Source: an uncultured Bacteroides sp. (GTDB lineage Bacteria; Bacteroidota; Bacteroidia; Bacteroidales; Bacteroidaceae). Taken from it: 54,036 nt of DNA. Each line of letters begins with the position of its first letter. Within the stretch, counting starts at the first letter, position 1. The notes beneath the pieces were generated by a model, which had not been told where the DNA came from, ran no database searches, and worked only from the letters and a program-made list of their open reading frames with translations. Position numbers and translations under genes: made by a program. Shown one piece after another: positions 7,303 to 15,634 of the stretch. The DNA lies in the NCBI RefSeq assembly GCF_910578895.1, contig NZ_CAJTSC010000023.1, positions 1 through 54,036 of the forward strand. The letters run 5' to 3'.

Positions 7303-10113
7303 ATGAAAAGACATTCTACTTTCTATGGATTACTTATTTCTGTCGTATTTTCAATGACTATAAGCGGTAAAGCGCAGCCTGTCGACTCTGTTTTTCAGAA
7401 GAAAGTTGTTTTGTCTTTTCAAAAGGTAATAAATGCCTCGCAAGAAAAGGTTTATCTGCATACGGATAAACCTTATTATTTCGCAGGCGATACCATTTGG
7501 CTAAAAGCCTATTCTGTAAATGCGATAACTCATTTCATGAGTAAAGGCAGCCGCTATGTTTATGTCGAACTTATAAACCGCAAAAACAAAGTAATACAAC
7601 GTTTAAAGGTGGCCGAGCGGAATGATATGTTTTCCAGTTTCATCGCCTTGCCATCCCATATAGCGGAAGGAGATTATTACCTGCGTGCCTATACCTATTG
7701 GATGCAAAATGCCGGTCCGGACTATTTTTTTCATAAAAATATCCAGATATATGCTTCGCAAGCTCCTTTTATGAAAACGGATATCCGTTATGAGCAAAGA
7801 GACGACAAGAGAATAGCGATTATTACTTTTCATAAAACCGGAGGAGGAGTGTTTGCCAAACGTTATGTGGATTATATGGTAAGAACCAAATCTTCCGAAA
7901 ACAAATTCAGGCAACAGCAGACCAATAAACAAGGAGAAATTCAGATAGAAATTCCTTCCAAAGAAGAATTGGAACAATACATCTATGTTGTACTGAAGGA
8001 TGGGCTTTTGCAACACAAACAAACATTTTTTGTTCCAGAACAGTTTGAGTGCCATATCGATTTTTTCCCGGAAGGGGGTGACCTGATAGGAGGTACTACA
8101 CAGAAAATAGCATTTAAAGCGATAAATAACGAAGGGATTCCCATTGCCGTCAAAGGTAACATTTTGACTGATTCCGGAGATACTATCACAAGTTTTCAAA
8201 GTTTACATTCAGGAATTGGAAATTTCATGTTACCTACCCAATTAGACAAACGTTATAAAGCTGTAGTACACGCAAAACAGGGAAATGTTGAAATATTGAA
8301 AGAATTTGATTTGCCAACACCGAGGGCGGACAAATTTGCATTGACTGTCAATACCCGTAAGAATATAGCTTATTACGATGTCTTATTCCCCCCGACAGGC
8401 TTACTCCAAAAGGCATTTTATCTAATCGGACATACGCGTGGTTTTATTCTATTTGCCAACCGGATAGAGCCAGGAAAGAGAGGCACAATCGACTTGTCGG
8501 TCATTCCGGAAGGCATATTGAGTTTGGTTTTATTAGATGAGTCTTTTATTCCCTATAGTGAAAGGCTTGTTTTTGTCAAACACGCTTCGGTCAATTACCG
8601 GGTTACATCGGATAAGGCTTCGTATGGCCCGCGTGAACCGGTTTCATTGGACATATCTTTGCAAGATGTCATGGGATATCCTTTACAAGGTTCATTTTCA
8701 ATCAGCGTCACAGACAACCATGCCATAAATATTAATACAGAAGAAAATAATATTCTTTCCCATCTTTTACTGACTTCCGACTTAAAGGGGCATATTGATT
8801 CTCCAGGATACTATTTCAAAGAGGATACTCCACGAACAAATGCCTGTTTGGATAATTTGATGCTGACACATGGATGGAGCCGTTTCAATATAGAAAAGCT
8901 CCTCAAAGATACAATTACCCCTCCACGTTACTATATGGAAATGGGACAGACGGTTTCCGGAAAAGTCACGGATTTCCGGAATAAACCTCTCATAGACAAA
9001 CAAGTTCTCATTAAAGTCAATGGTAAGTCCTATCCTCCTGTGGTGACTGATAAAAATGGAATATTTGTATTAAACAACTTGGCTTTTACGGATACAGCCC
9101 GGATCAATGCTTTTCTTCCTCAAAAATCGAAAATGCTCCGGGATGGAATAAAATTAGAGAAAGATTGTTTTCCAATCCCCTTCAACAACAATCCATACAA
9201 GATACCCGGATTGGATTCACAGCAAGAGTATATTGATGAAATACAATCTCCTTATGTAAAGGAAGATGGTGTTATGATGTTACGTTTGCCGGAGATCGTG
9301 ATTAATGCCAAGTCTTTGGTAAAAGACCGTTTCTCATCTTATAAAATAGATGATGAAGAGGTGTTACAACAACAAAATGCACGTACTGCCTTGGATTTGA
9401 TCAAGACGATTCCCGGTTTTCAGATTATTGATAATTTACCATACCTCAATCCTAAACTCTCCCTTCGTCCGGATATGCGGATGTCTAATGACATTAACAA
9501 TCGCAATTCCTTACGTCCCATCGCAAAAATGAATTACGGTCGTACCGTACGGTTCATGTTAGATGCCAAAAGAATCTCTTTTCAATCACTTGGGATGATA
9601 AATGCGGAAGACATTGCCGGTATCCACAAGATAGACCCGGAAGTTGATGCTTCTGTCAATTTCATGCAAAATATGGATGCTTTGGAAGAGGCATATAATG
9701 AAGCTTTGGCTAACGGCGCCAGTATGGAAGAATTGGATGAATTGGAAGTAGACCGGCAAATCAAAAGGTCTGTAGATGGTGACCATAGGACATCTGGCGG
9801 ATGTATTATATTGACCTCACGTACAGGAAAACTTCATTTACCCAACGATTCAAGGAATGATGAGGTCTTTTTATTGGGAATAAGCAAGTATAAAGAATTT
9901 TATGTCCCCAAATACCAGAATCCGAACATAAATGTTACCAAACCGGATAATAGGACAACTATTCATTGGCAACCCAAGTTAGTTCTCAATCAAGAAGGGC
10001 GGACTCATGTCAGCTTCTTTACAGCCGACCGTCCCAGCTTTTATACAATTGTCATTGAAGGTATCACAGATAAAGGGATTCCATGTCATTATGAATATTT
10101 ACTTAAGAAATAA
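7303..10113 (+). CDS. Large secreted macroglobulin-like protein with a degenerate TonB-plug C-terminal region
   Basis: The 936-residue product has a signal peptide (MKRHSTFYG..SGKAQ). Residues about 45-80 (EKVYLHTDKPYYFAGDTIWLKAY) match the MG2-like start of alpha-2-macroglobulin-type proteins. More beta-sandwich repeats follow (YGPREPVSLDISLQD near 440), then a carboxypeptidase-regulatory-like domain near 547-605 (SGKVTDFRNKPLI, TDKNGIFVLNNL). Residues about 690-840 echo a plug domain: ALDLIKTIPGFQI, VRFMLDAKRIS, NAEDIAGIHKIDPEV, GGCIILTSRTGK. The spacing is expanded and no barrel follows. There is no thioester (CxEQ) motif, so it is not a classical protease trap. It starts 5 bp after the plug-only gene, so the two are very likely co-translated partners at the outer membrane or periplasm. 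The biochemical role is unknown. Confidence 0.8.
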   Translation: MKRHSTFYGLLISVVFSMTISGKAQPVDSVFQKKVVLSFQKVINASQEKVYLHTDKPYYFAGDTIWLKAYSVNAITHFMSKGSRYVYVELINRKNKVIQRLKVAERNDMFSSFIALPSHIAEGDYYLRAYTYWMQNAGPDYFFHKNIQIYASQAPFMKTDIRYEQRDDKRIAIITFHKTGGGVFAKRYVDYMVRTKSSENKFRQQQTNKQGEIQIEIPSKEELEQYIYVVLKDGLLQHKQTFFVPEQFECHIDFFPEGGDLIGGTTQKIAFKAINNEGIPIAVKGNILTDSGDTITSFQSLHSGIGNFMLPTQLDKRYKAVVHAKQGNVEILKEFDLPTPRADKFALTVNTRKNIAYYDVLFPPTGLLQKAFYLIGHTRGFILFANRIEPGKRGTIDLSVIPEGILSLVLLDESFIPYSERLVFVKHASVNYRVTSDKASYGPREPVSLDISLQDVMGYPLQGSFSISVTDNHAININTEENNILSHLLLTSDLKGHIDSPGYYFKEDTPRTNACLDNLMLTHGWSRFNIEKLLKDTITPPRYYMEMGQTVSGKVTDFRNKPLIDKQVLIKVNGKSYPPVVTDKNGIFVLNNLAFTDTARINAFLPQKSKMLRDGIKLEKDCFPIPFNNNPYKIPGLDSQQEYIDEIQSPYVKEDGVMMLRLPEIVINAKSLVKDRFSSYKIDDEEVLQQQNARTALDLIKTIPGFQIIDNLPYLNPKLSLRPDMRMSNDINNRNSLRPIAKMNYGRTVRFMLDAKRISFQSLGMINAEDIAGIHKIDPEVDASVNFMQNMDALEEAYNEALANGASMEELDELEVDRQIKRSVDGDHRTSGGCIILTSRTGKLHLPNDSRNDEVFLLGISKYKEFYVPKYQNPNINVTKPDNRTTIHWQPKLVLNQEGRTHVSFFTADRPSFYTIVIEGITDKGIPCHYEYLLKK

Positions 10114-10121
10114 ATCAACTT

Positions 10122-10487
10122 CTACACACCTAATACTATATTAGCATCAATATTCAACTTTCGACTTATTTCGCGTGCTACTTTTAAGGTTGGCTCACAT
10201 TTACCGGAAATATAATCACTAAGACGTGAGGGGCTGACACCGACCAATTTTGCAAGGCTCTTTTGGTTAAGTCCCATTTCATACATACGGAGTTTAAGAA
10301 TGTCAACAAGCGTAGGTTTTCCCAAAGCAAAATGCTCTTCCGAATAATCTGCAACCAAATTAGAAAGAAGTTCTAACTCTATGCTGTTTGGATTATCCAA
10401 AGGAGTATCGTCTTTCACCAAAGGAAGAAGTTCCTCTACTCGTCTCATAGCCCATTCGTACTGGGATTGATTTTCTATCTTTGTCAT
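10122..10487 (-). CDS. higA: HigA-type antitoxin, HTH transcriptional regulator
   Basis: The 121-residue protein has a C-terminal XRE-type helix-turn-helix (KLRMYEMGLNQKSLAKLVGVSPSRLSDYISGKCEP, residues about 66-100) and an acidic N-terminal half, as in HigA antitoxins of the long type. It starts 4 bp after the stop codon of the toxin gene, so the order is toxin first, which is the HigBA arrangement. Known family members neutralise the toxin and repress their own promoter. A perfect palindrome upstream of the toxin is a suitable operator. The gene ends 8 bp from the convergent stop of the preceding plus-strand gene. Confidence 0.85.
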   Translation of the reverse strand: MTKIENQSQYEWAMRRVEELLPLVKDDTPLDNPNSIELELLSNLVADYSEEHFALGKPTLVDILKLRMYEMGLNQKSLAKLVGVSPSRLSDYISGKCEPTLKVAREISRKLNIDANIVLGV

Positions 10488-10491
10488 AATT

Positions 10492-10785
10492 CTAAATATT
10501 AGCGCAATCTATCTTGTCATATTCTTGATGAGTACCAATAAAACGGATATACACAAACTTAATAGTAAATTTAATCACTACCACCAATCGATAGTTATTA
10601 CTTTTAATATTAAAGACATAGTGTTGGTTGCCAACATTATCAACACTATTAAATGTCTTTTTTATATCTGCAAAGCAAGTCCATTTACTTCTTTTTACAA
10701 TAGTAGTCCATTCTTGCAATGCTACCTTTGTGTCGGGATGATTGTCTGCGTACTCTTTTAATCCTTGTTCAGTAAATATTCTCAT
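10492..10785 (-). CDS. higB: HigB-type toxin, RelE-superfamily mRNA interferase
   Basis: The 97-residue protein matches the HigB_toxin family: MRIFTEQGLKEYADNHP at the N-terminus, a W..xDIKKTF segment, the core YVFNIKSNNYRLVVVIKF, and the C-terminal VYIRFIGTHQEYDKID. Members are ribosome-associated endoribonucleases that cut mRNA. The tight spacing to the HTH antitoxin (4 bp) and AT-rich composition are typical of a mobile toxin-antitoxin module. ATG 10785 is the only good start. Confidence 0.88.
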   Translation of the reverse strand: MRIFTEQGLKEYADNHPDTKVALQEWTTIVKRSKWTCFADIKKTFNSVDNVGNQHYVFNIKSNNYRLVVVIKFTIKFVYIRFIGTHQEYDKIDCANI

Positions 10786-10812
10786 CGGATATTTGATTAC
10801 ATTACGACAAAA

Positions 10813-10851
10813 ATTGGGATATAATTTTATTTTTCAAAATTATATCCCAAT
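10813..10851 (-). promoter_or_regulatory. Perfect 16-bp inverted repeat: likely higBA operator and/or terminator of the upstream gene
   Basis: ATTGGGATATAATTTT (10813-10828) and AAAATTATATCCCAAT (10836-10851) are exact reverse complements separated by 7 nt. On the minus strand the sequence TAATTTTG at 10842-10835 fits the Bacteroides -7 box TAnnTTTG and lies inside the palindrome, about 50 bp before higB. A repressor bound here would block the promoter. On the same strand a short T-run follows the hairpin, so it could also end transcription of the gene that stops at 10877. A second inverted repeat, ATTTGCA / TGCAAAT, sits next to it at 10852-10871. Confidence 0.6.
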
Positions 10852-10876
10852 ATTTGCATTTTCGTGCAAATCCGCT

Positions 10877-13336
10877 TTAATCGTGCGGCTGCGAATTAGG
10901 ATTAGTATGTGCCTCATACACTTTAAAATCCGCCAGTTGCAGGCTCTCGTCTTTAATGCCGTTGTCCGGGCGGTCGGATGCGCTTTGCATTTTTCTGCCT
11001 AAACTGCGGTAGATACCGAATTTGTTGCGGATGTTGGTAGCGTTTTTTCTCCATAAGTCCACATCGGAAAAAGATTGGTTTACGAGCACCTTGCTGTCAC
11101 TGATACGGGTCAGCTTAATGCGGAATGTGCCGTGATGGGTATAGTGCATCTCTGTCTCCACCTGAATCCATTCGTCTTCAAAATCACTTAGCGGAAGGTT
11201 GTCGATGAGGACGCCTTTGCTTGATTGACGGTTATCACCGGTATGGATTACTTGTACGCGCTTATTACTGCCGTCACTGTTGCTGCGGGTGCTGATTGTG
11301 ATGAGTGGGGCGCCGTTATTGCCTTCTTGCGCCTTTAACTGATGTAGATGGCAAAAACTCGTTGAAGGCTGGAAACCTTTGGGAATACGGAATTTCCATT
11401 CCAGGCGTTGCCATTCGTTCCAATTACCATTCAGTTTACGCCAGTTGTAGTTGGTCTGGCTTTTCATTTCGTTTCTTTGGCGGTCGCTCAGCAGTCTTCC
11501 CCGGTCGCTGTCCAATGCATCGGGACCGGCATGGTTGGTGAATTGGAAGACATGTTGCTGCAGAGCCGGGTCGAAGACAACCTCGCAATGTACACCTTGA
11601 TAATGGTCTTTCCGGGAGATATTAGGATGTTCCGAGTAGTCCCAGCCCAAGGAGTGCATATATTCGTGTATGGCTTTATAATCTTTACCTGCCAACTTGG
11701 CATCTGCCTGCATGCCTCCTTGAAATATGTAATCGTCAGTTGCGGGCGATGATTGTCCTACTGTCTGTCCATAACCGATGTTCTGCAAGGCTGTTTCTCC
11801 CATCCGTTCTTTCAGCTGGGCGAGATAAAGGCTTTGAGGGGTTACCGGAGTGTTGTGCGCATCGAATATGCCGACCGGTAATGTAGCTCCTGTCCGGTTG
11901 AACGGACGGCGCAGCGGAGTACTTTCGCCGGTGGAACCGATTACCCAGTTGCATGTACCCGGCGGCAGTTGATTGACGTAACTTTTGGCTTCGCAGTTCC
12001 ATGCCACAGACCAGGCGGTTCCCCAACCGTGACCGGAACCCATAGAACCTCGGTTCTTGAAATCGATACCTCCTTCCGGCAACCGGCAATTGTCGAACAG
12101 CATACCGGTGGTCCAGCGCTGATGCCCTTCTATCCGTCCGTTACCTTTGAAGTTGCAGTTCAGGAATACGATAGGTCCGGTCTGACCGGCTCCCAAAGCC
12201 ACGAACCAGATGTTATTTCCTGCCACCGAACAACGGTCAACCAATATCTGTCCTCCGTTCGGAGCAAACTCGGCAGGCTTGGACGCTCCTTGGTGCAGGG
12301 CTTTTCTTACCACATTGATTTGTTGCAACGTGATGCGGCGTCCGCCCACGCCTATGCTTTCCATCGTCTCCATTGCATTGATATCTTTTGCCCAACAGTC
12401 CTCGCCATTTATCCGCAAAGCATAGTACAGTGCTTTCGTATGGTTTACAGCTTGTGCGGGCGACTCAATACGAAGGTTCTCCACACCGCACTGCTTCAAT
12501 CTTCGAACATTGTTTGCCACTACAACGGTGGTATTGTTATCAGTGAATTTCGCATCATAATTATCCACAAGAGGAACAGTCAGGGTCACGATGTTACCGT
12601 TGATGGCAGCGATTGTACGTTCGGCAATAAGCAACCTTCCCGCCTTAATCCAGGTCTGGGGCTTTCCGTCACGAACCAAGTCGTCCATTTTCATAAACTT
12701 AATCCATTTCTCCGTGACAGGTTTACGGATTTCTATATTGTCGCCCACGGAAAGTTTGGATGCATCCGCCACTGTAAACTGATAAGAACCGGCGGGAATA
12801 TACTTATCGGTCACTTTTATACATTCTTCGTTAGGCGAAGCCTCTCCCAAACGGTTTCCTACACGCTGGCGAAGCCCGTTATTCATTACGATAGCCGTAT
12901 GTTTACCGCCTGCCATTACAATGACACTGCCGCTGGGGTCGCTCCCGCTGCCGCGCAGCACAACGCCGTTAGTGGTAATCTGTATCGGACGTTCGCACAC
13001 ATAGCGTCCGGGCGCTAAAAGCACTGCCCCTCTAAAACCGTTTTCATCTTCGGGCAAGGCGGACACCATGTCAATGGCTTTTTGAATATAGTCGGTGCAA
13101 TCTGCATTGTTTCCAAGCGGATGTACCGTAATTTTGGCGGGAACATACGGCAACACTACCCCGCCTCCCATGTATCCGGCATGGGAAAAATCGATTATCC
13201 GGTCTCCTCTTTTGGTTGTGTTGTATACCAACTTCCCGTTGTCACCGGGATATACCCAATTACTTTTCGTAAGGGAGGGTTGTGCCATGACAGATAGCGA
13301 ACACAGCAGCCCGACTAAAAATCCAACCTTTTTCAT
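10877..13336 (-). CDS. Secreted right-handed beta-helix protein with C-terminal jelly-roll-like domain, probable polysaccharide lyase or related carbohydrate-active protein
   Basis: The 819-residue product has a signal peptide (MKKVGFLVG..LSVMAQ). Residues about 75-480 have the signature of a pectate-lyase-like parallel beta-helix: a TDYIQKAID segment as in the pectate_lyase_3 N-terminus, APGRYVCERPIQI, GVVLRGSGSDPSG, then a run of short strand-turn repeats (ILVDRCSVAGNNIWF, IVFLNCNFKGNG, MLFDNCRL). Residues about 590-810 (WQRLEWKFRIPKGFQ, FCHLHQLKA, WIQVETEMHY, FRIKLTRISDSKVLVNQSF) look like the concanavalin-type jelly-roll found in several polysaccharide lyases. Similar Bacteroides proteins are, from memory, annotated as DUF4955 proteins. 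It lies downstream of the SusD/SusC pair on the same strand with a terminator between, and probably attacks an acidic polysaccharide. The substrate is not inferable. Confidence 0.65.
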   Translation of the reverse strand: MKKVGFLVGLLCSLSVMAQPSLTKSNWVYPGDNGKLVYNTTKRGDRIIDFSHAGYMGGGVVLPYVPAKITVHPLGNNADCTDYIQKAIDMVSALPEDENGFRGAVLLAPGRYVCERPIQITTNGVVLRGSGSDPSGSVIVMAGGKHTAIVMNNGLRQRVGNRLGEASPNEECIKVTDKYIPAGSYQFTVADASKLSVGDNIEIRKPVTEKWIKFMKMDDLVRDGKPQTWIKAGRLLIAERTIAAINGNIVTLTVPLVDNYDAKFTDNNTTVVVANNVRRLKQCGVENLRIESPAQAVNHTKALYYALRINGEDCWAKDINAMETMESIGVGGRRITLQQINVVRKALHQGASKPAEFAPNGGQILVDRCSVAGNNIWFVALGAGQTGPIVFLNCNFKGNGRIEGHQRWTTGMLFDNCRLPEGGIDFKNRGSMGSGHGWGTAWSVAWNCEAKSYVNQLPPGTCNWVIGSTGESTPLRRPFNRTGATLPVGIFDAHNTPVTPQSLYLAQLKERMGETALQNIGYGQTVGQSSPATDDYIFQGGMQADAKLAGKDYKAIHEYMHSLGWDYSEHPNISRKDHYQGVHCEVVFDPALQQHVFQFTNHAGPDALDSDRGRLLSDRQRNEMKSQTNYNWRKLNGNWNEWQRLEWKFRIPKGFQPSTSFCHLHQLKAQEGNNGAPLITISTRSNSDGSNKRVQVIHTGDNRQSSKGVLIDNLPLSDFEDEWIQVETEMHYTHHGTFRIKLTRISDSKVLVNQSFSDVDLWRKNATNIRNKFGIYRSLGRKMQSASDRPDNGIKDESLQLADFKVYEAHTNPNSQPHD

Positions 13337-13806
13337 TTTTCTTCGTGTTTTCTATTTTATTAAGCATTAAACAAAGACAAATAACGGGATATTCATCGGC
13401 TCTAAGTATATGTATTTTCTCAAAAGCTTGTAATATCGTGTCTCAGGAACAGAAAAAAGAGATTTGCGGAGGGTTATAAAGCTTTTTTACGGCTTCCCCT
13501 GTCCGAAAGGAATCTTCTTGGCAAGAATGCCGGGAAGTATGGGAAAGTGTAGAAACATTTTCATATTATCCCCAAACCGGAAGAGTAACCCGTACTGTCT
13601 TACCGACAAGTGTTGTCCTGAAAAAGTCGGTATTTACTGAATATTCCGAAGTATGAATTGGTTGGTCGATGTTATATATTCACTAAATATCCTTGTATCA
13701 ATAGAGACGGGAGCTATAATAAAATTCGTAAGGGAGCACTTCGTTGCGAGAGTGCTCCCTTATAGTTTATCAGGTTGAACCTTTCAATCTTTTGAAGATA
13801 CTTCGT
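13337..13806. other. Intergenic stretch between the beta-helix gene and the second susD
   Basis: This is 470 bp without a credible gene. It should contain the promoter of the minus-strand gene starting at 13336 and it contains the terminator of the susD gene (13729-13762). Between about 13400 and 13700 I see no convincing ORF, repeat or clear TAnnTTTG promoter box. Confidence 0.5.
13729..13762 (-). terminator. Terminator downstream of the second SusD gene
   Basis: TAAGGGAGCACT (13729-13740) and AGTGCTCCCTTA (13751-13762) form a perfect 12-bp stem with a 10-nt loop. On the minus strand it follows the susD stop at 13807 by about 45 nt and is followed by ACGAATTTTATT. It separates the SusC/SusD operon from the beta-helix gene. 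Confidence 0.75.
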
Positions 13807-15615
13807 TTATAACAGCGGGTCAAAAGTACCGTCATTCCAACCTTTGGTTTGTTCCAGGTTGGGATTTTGCTCAAGATGCTTTTTAGGTATGGCAAAGAAG
13901 TAATGATTATCTTCTACATCCCATTGGAATTTATTATCCAATTTGGTTACAATTGTCTTGAAATAATCAAAGTATGCCACGGTATTCAATTTGTTGTCAC
14001 CGCTGCCTGATGCAAAATCTTTCACGAGTTCGCTCAAAGTAAGGTCTTTTTTGGCATCGGTCAGGCTGATTTCAATTATTTCACGAGCGTATCCCTTATA
14101 TTCGGGTTCACTGAATATCATGCGGCGGCGCATGTCCCAAAAACGCTTGCCCTCGTATGCCAACTCAATACGCCGTTCAAAAAGCACGGCGTCAATGAGT
14201 TCCTGCCCGGTCATATTGGCTTTCAGACCATAGAGTGCGTCATCGTTAGGAGTAATACCTGCACGTTTGCGAATTTCTTTCAGAATACCGTAAACTTCGG
14301 TCTCCTTGTTTCCGACTTCAGCGGCACATTCTGCAAGGTTTAATAACACTTCGGCATAACGCATCTCTACCCAGTCAAGGTCGTATTTACGGACATCTAC
14401 TTTGGGTACATTGCAGTTGACGAATTTGCATGAATAAAAACCTGTCTTGGTTGAATTGGCAATTTCGACCTCGCCCCCTTTGTATGTATATTGGCGTTGT
14501 TCCGGATATTGGTTATCAACGATAGGATATACCATACCATTAGTTACAATTGTCTTATAGAAACGCGGGTCCCGGTTCAGCCAGAAAAGTCCTCTCGCAT
14601 CCGTAGCTGTCGGATCGAACGGTTCTTTCATCCCATCACCATCCGTATCTACTCCCGGAGCTGTACCGTCCGCCATCGGATATGCCAATACCATATCCAA
14701 TGTAGGTTGGTTCCAGCCGGTTGCTCCTTGTGAATAATCCAACGGGCGAACACCGGCATTGATATCCGTGTAGCGGGCAGGATATGAATAGCGGGAAGAG
14801 AAAATCACTTCTTTCGATAGTTCACAAGCATCCGAATTGTCTTTCCAGGTTCCGTCATAGCTGTCGTTCAAGCTGTATCCGTCTTTTTCCAACTGGGTTT
14901 TCGCAGCAAGATTGGCATCGTATGCCGTCTGCCAGCGTGCCTTGTCTCCGCTTCTATTGAATTGCTTACTGGCGTAAAACATCAAGACACGTCCTTTCAT
15001 GGCAAGAGCTGCCCCTCGGGTGATGCGTCCGGCATCGGCGCTTCCCCATGATGCAGGCAGTACATTTGCCGCCGCCTGCAGGTCTTCAACAATCCGGTCG
15101 ATGCAGACGGAAGTCTTTTCACGGGGCACTTCCGTTTCATCTCTATTTTGTACTGATAGAACAAGTGGCACTCCACCATAGCGCTTTACCAATTCAAAAT
15201 AACGGTAGGCACGCAAAAAGAGCGCTTGGGCTTCTATCTTCTTACGAACATCTTCGGACAGGCTACCGGTGTTGATATTATCAAGCAATACATTCAGTTT
15301 GTATATACCTTCGTAGGGCCAATATTCTTTCGTCGGACCTTTATCAGTACCTTCAGAGGTCAATTGTCCTTTATAGAAAAAGTCTTCTCCACCTCTGGTT
15401 TCATCACTAAAACCATTGATTTGCACAACATCGGCATCCCAATCAGGCAAATTGTCTTTATAACATTTGTCGAGAAAGGCAGTCGCTAACGTTTCATCAT
15501 TCCAGGTTTGCTCGGCAGTTACCGCATTCAGATTTTTTTTATCAAGAACATCGTTGCATCCTGTCAATCCAAGTCCTGTGAAAAGGATAGCGGTTAAAAT
15601 ATATTTCGACTTCAT
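13807..15615 (-). CDS. SusD/RagB-family surface lipoprotein (second pair)
   Basis: The 602-residue lipoprotein (MKSKYILTA..LGLTGC, Cys20) has the SusD N-terminal segment after the lipobox (NDVLDKKNLNAVTAEQTW). It also has ALFLRAYRYFELVKRYGGVPL and the C-terminal LFERRIELAYEGKRFWDMRRR signature. It is encoded 19 bp after its SusC partner on the minus strand. It should cap the SusC barrel and bind ligand at the cell surface. A terminator follows 45 bp after the stop. Confidence 0.95.
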   Translation of the reverse strand: MKSKYILTAILFTGLGLTGCNDVLDKKNLNAVTAEQTWNDETLATAFLDKCYKDNLPDWDADVVQINGFSDETRGGEDFFYKGQLTSEGTDKGPTKEYWPYEGIYKLNVLLDNINTGSLSEDVRKKIEAQALFLRAYRYFELVKRYGGVPLVLSVQNRDETEVPREKTSVCIDRIVEDLQAAANVLPASWGSADAGRITRGAALAMKGRVLMFYASKQFNRSGDKARWQTAYDANLAAKTQLEKDGYSLNDSYDGTWKDNSDACELSKEVIFSSRYSYPARYTDINAGVRPLDYSQGATGWNQPTLDMVLAYPMADGTAPGVDTDGDGMKEPFDPTATDARGLFWLNRDPRFYKTIVTNGMVYPIVDNQYPEQRQYTYKGGEVEIANSTKTGFYSCKFVNCNVPKVDVRKYDLDWVEMRYAEVLLNLAECAAEVGNKETEVYGILKEIRKRAGITPNDDALYGLKANMTGQELIDAVLFERRIELAYEGKRFWDMRRRMIFSEPEYKGYAREIIEISLTDAKKDLTLSELVKDFASGSGDNKLNTVAYFDYFKTIVTKLDNKFQWDVEDNHYFFAIPKKHLEQNPNLEQTKGWNDGTFDPLL

Positions 15616-15634
15616 AGTGTTCTTTTTTATTAGA

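Noticed and set aside
11969..13018. Long plus-strand open frame (349 codons) inside the beta-helix gene
   Set aside because: It is antisense to a gene with signal peptide and repeat pattern, and no motif is recognised in the product.
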